In this document: piece by piece, positions 7,755 through 14,289 of the stretch
Numbering within the stretch: position 1 is the first letter of the stretch
Layout of the letters: the number at the start of each line of letters is the position of its first letter
NCBI GenBank assembly: GCA_003133425.1
Contig: PKXI01000020.1
Location: forward strand, 1-15,527
Length of the DNA stretch: 15,527 bases
Direction of reading: 5' to 3'
DNA from: Acidobacteriaceae bacterium
GTDB taxonomy: Bacteria > Acidobacteriota > Terriglobia > Terriglobales > Acidobacteriaceae
Program-made: the position numbers and the translations under genes
The notes under the pieces: model-generated
What the model saw: the letters and a program-made list of their open reading frames with translations, nothing else
The model's database searches: none
Told to the model about the DNA's origin: nothing

Positions 7755-8387
7755 ATGAAACGATGTGCGATTTATGCAAGAGTCAGTACCCCGGAGCAGC
7801 GCGTCGATAACCAGTTGTATGACCTCCGGCTGTTCGCGCAGCAGCGGGGCTTTGAGGTCGCGTGCGAGTACACGGATGTCGGCGTCTCCGGCAGCAAAGT
7901 TCGTCGCCCCGGTCTCGACCTGATGCTGAAGGATGCTCGGAAGAGGAAGTTCAGCGTGGTTATCGTCTCAGCTTTCGACAGGGTGGCGCGTTCGGTCAAG
8001 CACTTCTTGGGCGTCGTGGACGAATTAGACTCCCTCGGCGTGGAGTTCATTTCGAGGCGGGAGAACATCGCCACGGACGGAGCGATGGGGCGGCTTTTCC
8101 TAACCATCATTAGCTCAATCGCCGAGTTGGAATCTGACCTCATTCGTGAGCGCATCAGAGCCGGAATGCGTCGGCGCAAGCTTGATGGGCTACCTGTCGG
8201 TCGTCAGCCACTAGACATCGACCATGATGTTGTCGTTGCCGACCGGCTCGGCGGCATGAGCTTGACTGACGTTGCAAAGCTGCACGGGATTTCACGGGCA
8301 ACAGTGGTCAGGTTCGTGAGGGAAGCTCGACTGAAAGGGCTGAGCCAAATCGAGGTCAACCAGCAACTAGAGGAGTGTGCGGCATGA
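7755..8387 (+). CDS. Small serine recombinase (resolvase/invertase family), recombinase 1
   Basis: A 210-aa site-specific recombinase. The N-terminal catalytic domain starts MKRCAIYARVSTPEQ, with nucleophile S11 and the paired Arg of the YARVS motif. The FDRVARS motif follows near residue 75. The GRLFLTIISSIAELESDLIRERIRAGM segment (about residues 112-140) is the dimer-forming E helix. Residues from about 150 (GRQPLDI...MSLTDVAKLHGISRATVVRFV) are a helix-turn-helix DNA-binding domain. The length is typical of resolvases and invertases, not of large serine integrases. ATG 7755 is preferred over GTG 7752 because AGGAGG (7741-7746) then sits eight bases upstream. No transposase or obvious res site accompanies it. 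It may invert or resolve part of this island, or belong to the adjacent gene cassette. Confidence 0.93.
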   Translation: MKRCAIYARVSTPEQRVDNQLYDLRLFAQQRGFEVACEYTDVGVSGSKVRRPGLDLMLKDARKRKFSVVIVSAFDRVARSVKHFLGVVDELDSLGVEFISRRENIATDGAMGRLFLTIISSIAELESDLIRERIRAGMRRRKLDGLPVGRQPLDIDHDVVVADRLGGMSLTDVAKLHGISRATVVRFVREARLKGLSQIEVNQQLEECAA

Positions 8388-8398
8388 GGGAGGCACCC

Positions 8399-8617
8399 AT
8401 GCAGAATGTCGTGTTCAAATTCCGCTGCCCGAGCGGCTCTAGGCAGCAGGAGCCCAGCCTAGCGATGACCGACGCCTTGCAGCGTCTCAGCGAGACTGTG
8501 GAGATGCAGCGCCTACTCGCTCAGGCCAACAAGAGCGGCGGGACAGTCGCCATCGAGGTCTTCCAGAGCCGTAATGGACAACCACTTCTTATTCACATAA
8601 CCAAGGAGGCAGTATGA
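8399..8617 (+). CDS. Hypothetical protein, 72 aa
   Basis: I do not recognise this protein. It starts with a strand (NVVFKFRCPSG), has a central helix (ALQRLSETVEMQRLLAQA) and ends with two strands (GTVAIEVFQ and QPLLIHITKE), a plausible small alpha/beta fold. ATG 8399 has GAGGGAGG immediately upstream. An alternative ATG at 8384 would overlap the recombinase stop by four bases and add five residues. The stop overlaps the next gene's ATG. It has no signal peptide. Coupling to the recombinase makes a role near DNA recombination possible, but nothing in the sequence shows it. Confidence 0.65.
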   Translation: MQNVVFKFRCPSGSRQQEPSLAMTDALQRLSETVEMQRLLAQANKSGGTVAIEVFQSRNGQPLLIHITKEAV

Positions 8618-8808
8618 AGAGCTACGACAATAACGGCAAGCTTGTGAGCGAGATTAGCCATTTCCGCACCCCGGACGGAGGGAGCATCACCACAAACACG
8701 ATGTACAACACATACAACGGCCAACCTACCAACCAGAACGTCACCGTCTTTGAACCGAACGGCAAGGTGAAAGTCACCAACTTCATCAACGGGAAACTGC
8801 GGCCTTAG
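8614..8808 (+). CDS. Hypothetical 64-aa protein with short NGK repeats
   Basis: The protein is Asn/Thr/Gly-rich and carries repeated NGK-type turns between short strands (YDNNGKLVSEI, PNGKVKVTNF, INGKLRP). This resembles beta-hairpin repeat proteins of the MORN or antidote-like kind, but is too short to assign. AAGGAGG lies five bases upstream of ATG 8614 and the ATG overlaps the previous stop by four. It is the last gene of the cassette. It has no secretion signal, so it is likely cytoplasmic. Confidence 0.65.
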   Translation: MKSYDNNGKLVSEISHFRTPDGGSITTNTMYNTYNGQPTNQNVTVFEPNGKVKVTNFINGKLRP

Positions 8809-8826
8809 ATGCTGCTGACTTCTGTT

Positions 8827-8882
8827 GTGAAAGCGGCTTATCTTTCACTGGTAACTCGTGTCACCGCCTTCGCTATGACACG
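8827..8882. promoter_or_regulatory. Two consecutive inverted repeats between the cassette and rmuC
   Basis: The first is GTGAAAG (8827-8833) pairing with CTTTCAC (8842-8848) across an 8-base loop. The second is CGTGTCA (8857-8863) pairing with TGACACG (8876-8882) across 12 bases. Neither is followed by a T-tract, so they are not classic intrinsic terminators. They may be protein-binding sites in front of rmuC or weak transcript-end structures. Confidence 0.35.
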
Positions 8883-8968
8883 CGGATTACAGTCGTCTCC
8901 CTGCACCAGACTTAGCCGGTATTCAGCACGCTGCAATGAACGTTACGCTAGAAACCAGAGGTTCAGCC

Positions 8969-10723
8969 ATGGTTACAACTGTCGCTTTCACCATTCTCGC
9001 TCTCCTTATCATCGCCTTGGTTCTTCTTGTGCTGTTGTATCTGAAGGTCTCCCGGAACAGTTCCGTCCTACTGGAGTCTCGCTTAGAGGCGTTTGAGAAG
9101 GCACAAGAACGCACAGAGCGAGTGGTGAAGGAAGAGATTGCGCTGAATCGAGGCGAACTGGGCAAAGCTGCGAGTGAACAACGGCAAGAACTATCCAGCG
9201 CGTTCAAGACATTCGGTGATTCGGTGGGGCAGCGCATCAATGACGTTGCCAGCCTCCAAAGGACGCAGCTTGAATCCTTTTCAGTTGAGCTTTCTACTTT
9301 CACGAAGGAAAGTGGAACAAGGCTCGATACCGCCCGTGCAGAGTCGGCCACCGGAGGCAAACAACTCCGGGAAGAGGTGGTGTCAACTCTCGGCACGATT
9401 TCAAATGCCATTCGGAATACGGTAGGGGAGCTGGCATCCACACAAAAAGTACAGTTTGAAGCATTCGCGGCTCAACTGACTTCGTTTGCGAAAACGAGCG
9501 GTGAAAAGCTTGACGGCATAAGAACCGAAGCGGCCACGGATGCAGGACGATTGCGGGAAGAAGTTGTCGCTGCCCTTAAGGGAATCACGGACATCACCAC
9601 GAAGACCATGGGCGAGTTGGCCAACGTTCAAAAGGGTCAACTGGAAGCGATGTCTTTGGCGATTGGGAAGCTTGCGGAATCCAACGAGAAGAAGCTCGAA
9701 GCTGTCCGTACCACAGTCGAGGGTCAACTTCAGAGTATGAAGTCAGACAACGCCACGCAGCTTGAGCAGATGCGCCTGACCGTGGATGAGAAGCTTCAGG
9801 GGACACTGGAGAAGCGGCTGGGCGAATCGTTCAAGCAGGTCAGTGAGCGTTTGGAGCAGGTTCACAAAGGGCTTGGTGAAATGCAGTCCCTTGCCACTGG
9901 CGTCGGCGACCTCAAGAAAGTGCTCACGAATGTAAAGACTCGTGGAACTTGGGGCGAGGTTCAGCTTGGGGCACTGTTGGAACAGGTGCTAAGTCCCGAG
10001 CAGTTCGAGAAAAACGTGTCCACAAAGGGTAATGGTGAGCGAGTAGAGTATGCAGTCAAGCTCCCCGGACAAGGTTTAGATAAAAGCGAGATTGTCTGGC
10101 TCCCCATCGATGCAAAGTTTCCAATCGAGGACTATCAGCGTTTGATTGAGGCTCAGGAATGCGCCGACCTCGAAGGTATCGAGACCGCAGGGAAGGAGCT
10201 TGAAAACCGCGTCCGGTCATGTGCTCGGGACATCTGCGAGAAGTATCTCGCTCCGCCGAATACCACTGACTTTGGAATCCTCTATCTCCCGATTGAAGGT
10301 CTCTTTGCAGAGACAATTCGCAGAACTGGCCTGATTGAGGGAATCCAACGCAACTACCGCGTGATTGTTGCTGGCCCGACTACGCTTTGGTCTATCCTGA
10401 ATAGCCTCCAAATGGGCTTCCGGACGCTGGCAATCGAGAAACGTACCAGTGAGGTGTGGAATCTCCTTGCCGGTGTGAAAACTGAATGGACAAAGTACGG
10501 CGAGGTTTTGGATACCGTGCAGAAGAAACTCAATCAGGCGTCCGAGACAATCGAAAAAGCGAAAGTCCGGTCGCGTGCTATCGGTAGGAAGCTCAAAGAT
10601 GTTCAGGAACTCCCGGCGACCGACGCCACACTCCTGCTTCCCGATAGCCTCTTGACAGAAGAGGCGGAACCCACCGAGCATGAAGTGTTGGAAGAGGAAG
10701 AAGAAGAAGAAGTCGTGAACTAA
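8969..10723 (+). CDS. rmuC: RmuC family DNA recombination protein
   Basis: A 584-aa RmuC-type protein, a family linked genetically to limiting inversion and recombination at short inverted repeats. A transmembrane helix (about residues 6-25) is followed by a long coiled coil to about residue 300. The RmuC domain then carries LTNVKTRGTWGEVQL (from about residue 318), LPIDAKFPIEDY (about 378) and FLPIEGLFAE-type and IVAGPTTL motifs. The tail is a run of Glu. ATG 8969 is preferred over ATG 8936 because AGAGG lies seven bases upstream and the membrane helix then starts directly. The coiled coil contains an internal repeat of 62 residues (see separate feature). The gene stands alone between two hairpin-like repeats and a convergent minus-strand region. 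It may be native chromosome rather than island DNA. Confidence 0.93.
   Translation: MVTTVAFTILALLIIALVLLVLLYLKVSRNSSVLLESRLEAFEKAQERTERVVKEEIALNRGELGKAASEQRQELSSAFKTFGDSVGQRINDVASLQRTQLESFSVELSTFTKESGTRLDTARAESATGGKQLREEVVSTLGTISNAIRNTVGELASTQKVQFEAFAAQLTSFAKTSGEKLDGIRTEAATDAGRLREEVVAALKGITDITTKTMGELANVQKGQLEAMSLAIGKLAESNEKKLEAVRTTVEGQLQSMKSDNATQLEQMRLTVDEKLQGTLEKRLGESFKQVSERLEQVHKGLGEMQSLATGVGDLKKVLTNVKTRGTWGEVQLGALLEQVLSPEQFEKNVSTKGNGERVEYAVKLPGQGLDKSEIVWLPIDAKFPIEDYQRLIEAQECADLEGIETAGKELENRVRSCARDICEKYLAPPNTTDFGILYLPIEGLFAETIRRTGLIEGIQRNYRVIVAGPTTLWSILNSLQMGFRTLAIEKRTSEVWNLLAGVKTEWTKYGEVLDTVQKKLNQASETIEKAKVRSRAIGRKLKDVQELPATDATLLLPDSLLTEEAEPTEHEVLEEEEEEEVVN
9254..9730 (+). repeat. 62-residue (186-base) internal repeat in the rmuC coiled coil
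   Basis: Repeat 1 (9254-9439) begins LQRTQLESFSVEL, repeat 2 (9440-9625) begins TQKVQFEAFAAQL, and a partial third copy from 9626 begins VQKGQLEAMSLAI. Copies 1 and 2 share the order F(S/A)K(E/T)SG, KLD/RLD, (Q/R)LREEVV and a closing VGELAS/MGELAN. The period is exact at 62 residues without gaps. This is repeat expansion inside the coding frame rather than a separate element. Confidence 0.7.
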
Positions 10724-10840
10724 ATCCATTCGCTGCGTCCCGGTGCGGGATGAGCCTGAATTCTGGGATGGAAGATTGAAGTATCACGAACACAGTCAGG
10801 AAGGCCGCGCTTTCACTCGATGCACGGCCACTCTTCCGGC

Positions 10841-11104
10841 TCACCTCATCGGTCTACCTTTCCGGCGAACCGGAATCTCCACTTCAAGCTTTACGTAGAC
10901 GCCATCTTTGTCCAGCACGAACATTCTGAACCGAAAGTTGCTGATGTGATGCAGCCGCAGCCTGTTCCGTTCGGCGTAGCCCTTGGGGAATCCCCCGAGG
11001 GCTTCGTTCTTCAGGGGACTAGTCTCTCTCGAAGAGGCGGAAAAGACAAGGACGGTAGCGAATTGCCGAACCTTCCCCTTGAAGCTACTTCGTTGGTCTT
11101 GCAA
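10841..11104 (-). CDS. Doubtful hypothetical protein, about 87 aa or longer
   Basis: The minus-strand frame gives a plausible basic protein with alternating strands (FRFRMFVLDKDGVYVKLEVEIPV) and a closing RRKGRPMR. Its codon positions have the GC pattern of a coding frame. However, there is no ATG: the ORF starts with TTG 11104 without a ribosome-binding site, and the frame is open up to the stop of the gene at 11162. The plus-strand ORF on the same DNA (10820-11140) has a similar composition, so the coding strand is not settled. The minus strand is favoured because all neighbours to the right are on that strand. I do not recognise a family. Confidence 0.35.
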   Translation of the reverse strand: MQDQRSSFKGKVRQFATVLVFSASSRETSPLKNEALGGFPKGYAERNRLRLHHISNFRFRMFVLDKDGVYVKLEVEIPVRRKGRPMR

Positions 11105-11161
11105 TTCGAGCCAACGGACGTAGAATTCTCGGGAACTTAGCTCCAGACTGGAGGTGCTGGT

Positions 11162-11509
11162 TTATTTCTTAACTGGCTTAGTCTCTTTACGGTAGTCCAC
11201 ACCCTCGGGAAAGGCGTGGCAATATTTGCAGCCCACCGGAGACATCTCCTCACCTGTATCGAAGTGGCGATAGTAGGGATGGCCACAGAGGCACAGCTTG
11301 TCGTCGCCAAACTTGGGGTCGAAGCCCATGGGGGCATTCAGGATGGGCTCCGCTGGCATCCATCCGACCGTGCCGTAGAATTCAGGATTATACTGCAACA
11401 GACGCGAGTGAAACACAGTCACTTCAACGTCGCTGCTGTCCGAACGAAGGCGAACCAGTATCAACTGGCCTTCCTCCGGGGGCTTCGTAAATGGCGTCCA
11501 CTGCATCAT
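11162..11509 (-). CDS. Cys/His-rich probable zinc-binding hypothetical protein, 115 aa
   Basis: The first 60 residues (QLILVRLRS...VEVTVFHSRL...WMPAEPIL) form a strand-rich domain. The end is a compact metal-binding pattern: C73-x-C75-x-H77, then H82, then C94-x2-C97-H98 in CLCGHPYYRHFDTGEEM...GCKYCHAF (shown in parts). I recall similar GHPYYRHFDT...GCKYC tails in uncharacterised bacterial proteins. Zinc binding is inferred from ligand spacing. ATG 11509 is chosen because the longer frame upstream (to 11620) overlaps the end of the secreted-protein gene and has a non-protein-like basic composition; ATG 11506 is equally possible. It follows that gene by 46 bases and is probably in the same minus-strand unit. 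Confidence 0.75.
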   Translation of the reverse strand: MMQWTPFTKPPEEGQLILVRLRSDSSDVEVTVFHSRLLQYNPEFYGTVGWMPAEPILNAPMGFDPKFGDDKLCLCGHPYYRHFDTGEEMSPVGCKYCHAFPEGVDYRKETKPVKK

Positions 11510-11555
11510 TACACCGTCTTTAGCATCATGTTGACTAGTCGGGTAGTCATCGTGT

Positions 11556-11999
11556 TTACTTGGCTTTCGACGGCGGTGATTTGGGTTTGAAGTCTTTGCC
11601 GAGCGCCAGAAGAACATCAACCGGGATCAATATACCATTATTCTTTAAAGTGAGCGCCAATGCATGCTCAACTTCATAGGGCTTTTGTTTATTGTTGGGG
11701 TCTGAAGCGTTCTTTGCATTAATTATCCGCGCTACTTGTAAATTTTTTGAAAATTGATGAGCACCGCCATTGTCGCTACCATCTTCAAAAAACACGATAA
11801 GCTTTTTTGACTGATCGGGTTGGCCATGAGCCTCTAAAGCTTTCGCAGCCCCCATAATAAGAAATGTTACATAGGTGCTTTTATCATTCTGGACCATTTG
11901 GTCGTATTGAGGTATTTGCATGGCGTTAGCTGCCCCTGTAAAAAGCAGGGCAGCGGCGGACAAAACTGTGCTCGCCAGATACTTTTTCATTCCGCGCAT
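11556..11999 (-). CDS. Secreted hypothetical protein, paralogue 2 of a tandem pair, 147 aa
   Basis: A Sec signal peptide is clear: MRGMKKYLAST, a hydrophobic core VLSAAALLFTG, and a likely cleavage after AANA before MQIPQYDQM. The mature part is about 120 residues and helical, with the conserved DPNNKQ-PYEVEHALALTLKNNGI block and a closing GKDFKPK. About half of the mature residues agree with the upstream neighbour (12053-12529), so the two are a tandem duplication. No Cys lies in the mature part, so it is not a lipoprotein and has no disulfides. ATG 11999 has AGGAGA six bases upstream; the frame further upstream is not needed. It is predicted to act in the periplasm or outside the cell; function unknown. 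Confidence 0.82.
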   Translation of the reverse strand: MRGMKKYLASTVLSAAALLFTGAANAMQIPQYDQMVQNDKSTYVTFLIMGAAKALEAHGQPDQSKKLIVFFEDGSDNGGAHQFSKNLQVARIINAKNASDPNNKQKPYEVEHALALTLKNNGILIPVDVLLALGKDFKPKSPPSKAK

Positions 12000-12052
12000 A
12001 CAGACTCTCCTGTGATCCATTAAAACTGTCCGGCAACAGGCCGGGCACGCCG

Positions 12053-12529
12053 TCATCGTGATGACGGTTTGAAATCCTTGTTGATCGTCAGCAAAAAGCT
12101 GACAGGAACAATTATGCCATTGTTCTTCAGCATAAGCGCAAAGGCATGCTCAACTTCATAAGGCGGCTGTTTATTGTTGGGATGATCTGCCGCATTATTC
12201 TTATTCATTATGCGAACTTCGTCTAAATATTTCCAAAATTGTGCTCCACCGCCAGTTTTGCCCGTGGTGTTAAAAAGCTGAATCAGTTTGTCCCCACCTG
12301 CACGATCACCATGGGCATATAAAGCATTGGCCGACCCCTTCGCCAGCAGGGTAACGTAGGTGGCTTGATCATCGACGGCCAATTTATCGAATTGAGGAAT
12401 TTGCATGGCGTTCGCAGCGTTTGCGAAAAGCATACTCACTGCCAAAACGCTCGTCGCCATATATTTCTTTAAGCCGTGCGTCAACTGATGACCATTCACT
12501 GTGACGATTGATTCATTACCCAAAGCCAT
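12053..12529 (-). CDS. Secreted hypothetical protein, paralogue 1 of a tandem pair, 158 aa
   Basis: This protein has the same architecture as its downstream paralogue. The signal peptide core is KKYMATSVLAVSMLFAN with cleavage expected after AANA, then MQIPQFDKL. It has a 19-residue longer n-region (ALGNESIVTVNGHQLTHG) than its partner. The mature protein shares TYVTLL.KG.A.AL.AHG, the HPNNKQPPYEVEHAFALMLKNNGI block and NKDFKP. AAGGAGA lies directly before two consecutive ATGs (12532 and 12529); I chose the second because it leaves better spacing. The stop is 53 bases ahead of the downstream gene's start. The two are probably co-transcribed. I know no function for the family. Confidence 0.82.
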   Translation of the reverse strand: MALGNESIVTVNGHQLTHGLKKYMATSVLAVSMLFANAANAMQIPQFDKLAVDDQATYVTLLAKGSANALYAHGDRAGGDKLIQLFNTTGKTGGGAQFWKYLDEVRIMNKNNAADHPNNKQPPYEVEHAFALMLKNNGIIVPVSFLLTINKDFKPSSR

Positions 12530-12613
12530 CATTCTCCTTCCATGTGCCCCGCGCCCATTTGTAGGATGCCTAGAGCACCGAACCACAGTCCTCTACAGAC
12601 GAATAGAAACATG

Positions 12614-12811
12614 TTACGCCTTCTCAAACGTGACCTTCACCGGGTCAGTGTCTTTGAGGCCGAGGGCATCCATGATGCTCCGGGCGACATAGTAGTCACC
12701 GAGTCCCATGACCGGCACCGCTGAGTTTTCGACGGCGATGGGCTTCACACGAACGCTCTCACCGCAGGACTTTTTCAAATCGTAGGTTACAACCACCTTT
12801 GCCAAAGGCAT
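12614..12811 (-). CDS. Hypothetical protein, 65 aa
   Basis: A small beta-rich protein (MPLAKVVVTYDLKKS, then VRVKPIAVEN, then PVKVTFEKA) with one helix (YYVARSIMDALGL). I do not recognise it. The start is well supported: GAGGA lies five bases before ATG 12811. It follows the short frame ending at 12821 by about nine bases, a typical operon spacing. It has no signal peptide or membrane helix. It reads in the same direction as the recombinase at 13081-13668 and may be expressed with it. Confidence 0.75.
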   Translation of the reverse strand: MPLAKVVVTYDLKKSCGESVRVKPIAVENSAVPVMGLGDYYVARSIMDALGLKDTDPVKVTFEKA

Positions 12812-12820
12812 ACTGTTCCT

Positions 12821-12964
12821 CTACTTTCCCCTAGCTTTGAGTAACGCTGCGGCAATCGCCTTTGCGTCACGATTCTCGACCGGGATGTCCAGTTCGATAA
12901 CTTCCCCACCGAAGTCGATGCTCCAGTTGTCCCGTTCACCGTCGTTCCAAACCCCAATTCCCAG
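12821..12964 (-). CDS. Small protein without a normal start codon, possibly 5'-truncated, about 47 aa
   Basis: The minus-strand frame ending at the TAG 12821-12823 reads as convincing protein: GIGVWNDGERDNWSIDF, then GGEVIELDIPVEN, then RDAKAIAAALLKARGK. It is tightly spaced before the next gene (about nine bases), whose ribosome-binding site overlaps the end. It has no ATG, GTG or TTG: the frame is open only to a TGA at 12994. The possible starts are CTG (12964 or 12991) or ATT (12958). The coding-like part begins next to a plus-strand terminator hairpin at 12963-12987. The best reading is a gene that lost its 5' end at a recombination junction, though a non-standard start is possible. Confidence 0.55.
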   Translation of the reverse strand: MGIGVWNDGERDNWSIDFGGEVIELDIPVENRDAKAIAAALLKARGK

Positions 12965-12987
12965 CCCCCGATTTTTGGGGGCTTTTT
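12963..12987 (+). terminator. Orphan intrinsic terminator, plus strand
   Basis: AGCCCCC (12963-12969) pairs perfectly with GGGGGCT (12977-12983) across a 7-base loop and is followed by TTTTT (12983-12987). The T-tract is only on the plus strand, yet no plus-strand gene lies upstream of it within this window. It sits at the 5' edge of the small minus-strand frame ending at 12821. Confidence 0.7.
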
Positions 12988-13080
12988 GCAGTCAAATCGC
13001 GGTCGAGCGGTTGGTCGGCGAGAGCCAAGGTAGTTACAAGCAACGCGGGTGACGAAGCTGAGTTCCATTGGTTGGGAATA

Positions 13081-13668
13081 TCATGCACTTCGGAGAGTGC
13101 GATACACAGAGCTTTCGCTGATTGCGAGTTCCGCCGCAATGGCTGTGAGCGTTTTTCCTTCGCGGCGAAGCTCGATGACCCGGTTCGCGCTTTGCACCAC
13201 CTTAGGTCTGCCCAAAACTCTTCCTTCGGCTCGAACCCGCATGAGCCCTGCGATAGTGCGCTCACTGACTCTCAGCCGCTCCTGACGGGCGATGCAGCTA
13301 AGCAGCGATATGACCACATCTGAAAACGGCCCCATGCTGTCGAGGTAAGTTTCCGTAAGGCTCTTGTACCCGACACCGCAAGCTGTCAGTCGCTGAAGGT
13401 ATTGAAGGGTCTGAAGCGTTCCTTCCCTCGACAGGCGGTCGAGTGAAAAGAACAGCAAAAGTGAGAATCTGTGTTTTGCCGCCGCATCGAACATGGCGCG
13501 GAACCGGTCGCGGTTCCCGTTGCCGCCAGTGCCGTGGTCAACGTATTCCTTGACGACTTGTAGCCCTTCACGCTCGGCGTACTCTCTCAACAGCCGAAGT
13601 TGGTTATCAACGTCCTGCCGTCCATCTTTGAGTGACACTCGGGCATAAAGCGCGGCCTTTATCTTCAT
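13081..13668 (-). CDS. Small serine recombinase (resolvase/invertase family), recombinase 2
   Basis: A 195-aa site-specific recombinase. The N-terminal domain begins MKIKAALYARVSLKDGRQDVDNQ, with nucleophile S12 in the YARVS motif. FSLDRLSREG follows near residue 74, and the E-helix segment FSDVVISLLSCIARQERLRVSERTIAG (about 114-140) mediates dimers. The end (GRVLGRPKVV...GKTLTAIAAELAISESSVYRTL) is a helix-turn-helix. It is clearly a separate gene from recombinase 1, to which only the family motifs are similar. The start ATG 13668 has only a weak AGG before it. A 7-bp inverted repeat lies about 95 bases upstream (13761-13789) and could be part of its site. The two tiny genes at 12614-12964 follow it in the same direction. 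Confidence 0.93.
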   Translation of the reverse strand: MKIKAALYARVSLKDGRQDVDNQLRLLREYAEREGLQVVKEYVDHGTGGNGNRDRFRAMFDAAAKHRFSLLLFFSLDRLSREGTLQTLQYLQRLTACGVGYKSLTETYLDSMGPFSDVVISLLSCIARQERLRVSERTIAGLMRVRAEGRVLGRPKVVQSANRVIELRREGKTLTAIAAELAISESSVYRTLRSA

Positions 13669-14187
13669 GCCTATAGGATACGAAGACCATGACGAATTTA
13701 GCTATGTTTTGCCGTCACAATCGACCGATTCTGACCGGCTGGAAAATGCGTGAGACGGCTCCGCTAAGTTGTTGAATTGACGTTAGCGGTGATGGCGAAG
13801 AAAGAAAACGTTTGTGACTGGTTGAATTAGACGGGCAAATTTGCGGATTGACTTGGGAAAATTAGGTTTTCTGCCAAGTCTCAGGTGACCCTGCCGCTTC
13901 CCAATTCATGGGCGTGGAAACTGATTCATCAAAATCTGTATCGGGCGAATGACGATGAGCGGCTAGGGCTTTCGAAAGTCAAAACCTCCAGTTGGCGTCC
14001 GTGCACTGTCCGCTAGGCAAGCGGCACTCCATAGACCAAAGTGGTATAGACCGCATCTGCATTCAAGTTAAATGATGGTGTTATCTCTAATAGAACATCT
14101 GGGAATGTACTGGGCACGATTCAACGCCGGAGGATGCCCTCGTTGCTGTTCGCGGTCACCAAGGTTCCGGCTACGGCAGTCCTGCCG
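13669..14187. other. Gene-free stretch upstream of recombinase 2
   Basis: I see no supportable gene in these roughly 520 bases. It contains an inverted repeat (13761-13789), two similar short direct words, GTTGAATTGACG (about 13771) and GTTGAATTAGACG (about 13822), and near the right end a palindrome at 14173-14188. Base composition appears more AT-rich than the flanking genes. A recombinase site or a control region would be expected here. Confidence 0.5.
13761..13789. promoter_or_regulatory. Inverted repeat upstream of recombinase 2 (possible site or operator)
   Basis: CCGCTAA (13761-13767) pairs with TTAGCGG (13783-13789) across a 15-base spacer containing GTTGTTGAATTGACG. The overall length of about 29 bases is like a single recombinase-binding crossover site. 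It lies about 95 bases from the start of recombinase 2. The link to the recombinase is inference. Confidence 0.3.
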
Positions 14188-14188
14188 T
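14173..14188. repeat. Short perfect palindrome at the end of the mini-operon
   Basis: ACGGCAG and CTGCCGT flank a 2-base centre, and the right arm runs into the stop codon of the short frame 14188-14289. It could fold as a hairpin at the 3' end of the minus-strand mini-operon. There is no T-tract on either strand, so it is not a standard intrinsic terminator. Confidence 0.4.
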
Positions 14189-14289
14189 CAGTGCCGTACT
14201 TCGTAGTAGTCTCTCTCGTACTTGACTTCCGCCAGTTCTTCGGCGATAACTTGGATGTCGTATTTGTAATCGGTACCCCTGCTGCTCAC
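14188..14289 (-). CDS. Truncated 33-aa paralogue of the 14887-15210 protein
   Basis: The frame starts GTG AGC, overlapping the stop of the gene above by the shared GTGA, and reads SSRGTDYKYDIQVIAEELAE, then VKYERDYYEVRH and a TGA. The stretch YKYDIQVIAEELAE is identical to the middle of the 107-aa protein at 14887-15210, and the region after it is related (KY..DYY). That protein continues for another 21 residues (DLTNEQQTAVYEQAMQVW), which this copy has lost. The DNA of the shared part is 47 of 48 bases identical, so the copying is recent. It may still be translated because of the coupled start, or it may be a remnant. Confidence 0.65.
   Translation of the reverse strand: MSSRGTDYKYDIQVIAEELAEVKYERDYYEVRH
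14221..14268. repeat. 48-bp direct repeat, copy 1
   Basis: Identical at 47 of 48 bases to 14977-15024, with a recognisable but weaker match extending further left (shared CGTAGTAGTC). It lies inside the 33-aa frame. The identity far exceeds what protein conservation needs, which points to recent duplication or gene conversion. Confidence 0.9.

Noticed and set aside
10820..11140. Plus-strand 106-codon ORF
   Set aside because: It competes with a minus-strand frame that has a more protein-like pattern and suits the strand of its neighbours. It cannot be excluded, but support is too thin to list.
11510..11620. 37-residue N-terminal extension of the Cys/His-rich protein
   Set aside because: It overlaps the end of the upstream gene by 65 bases and has basic, non-domain-like composition. 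ATG 11509 gives a cleaner start.
14173..14188. Palindrome as an intrinsic terminator
   Set aside because: It has no T-tract on either strand and a 2-base loop, so I list it only as a palindrome.
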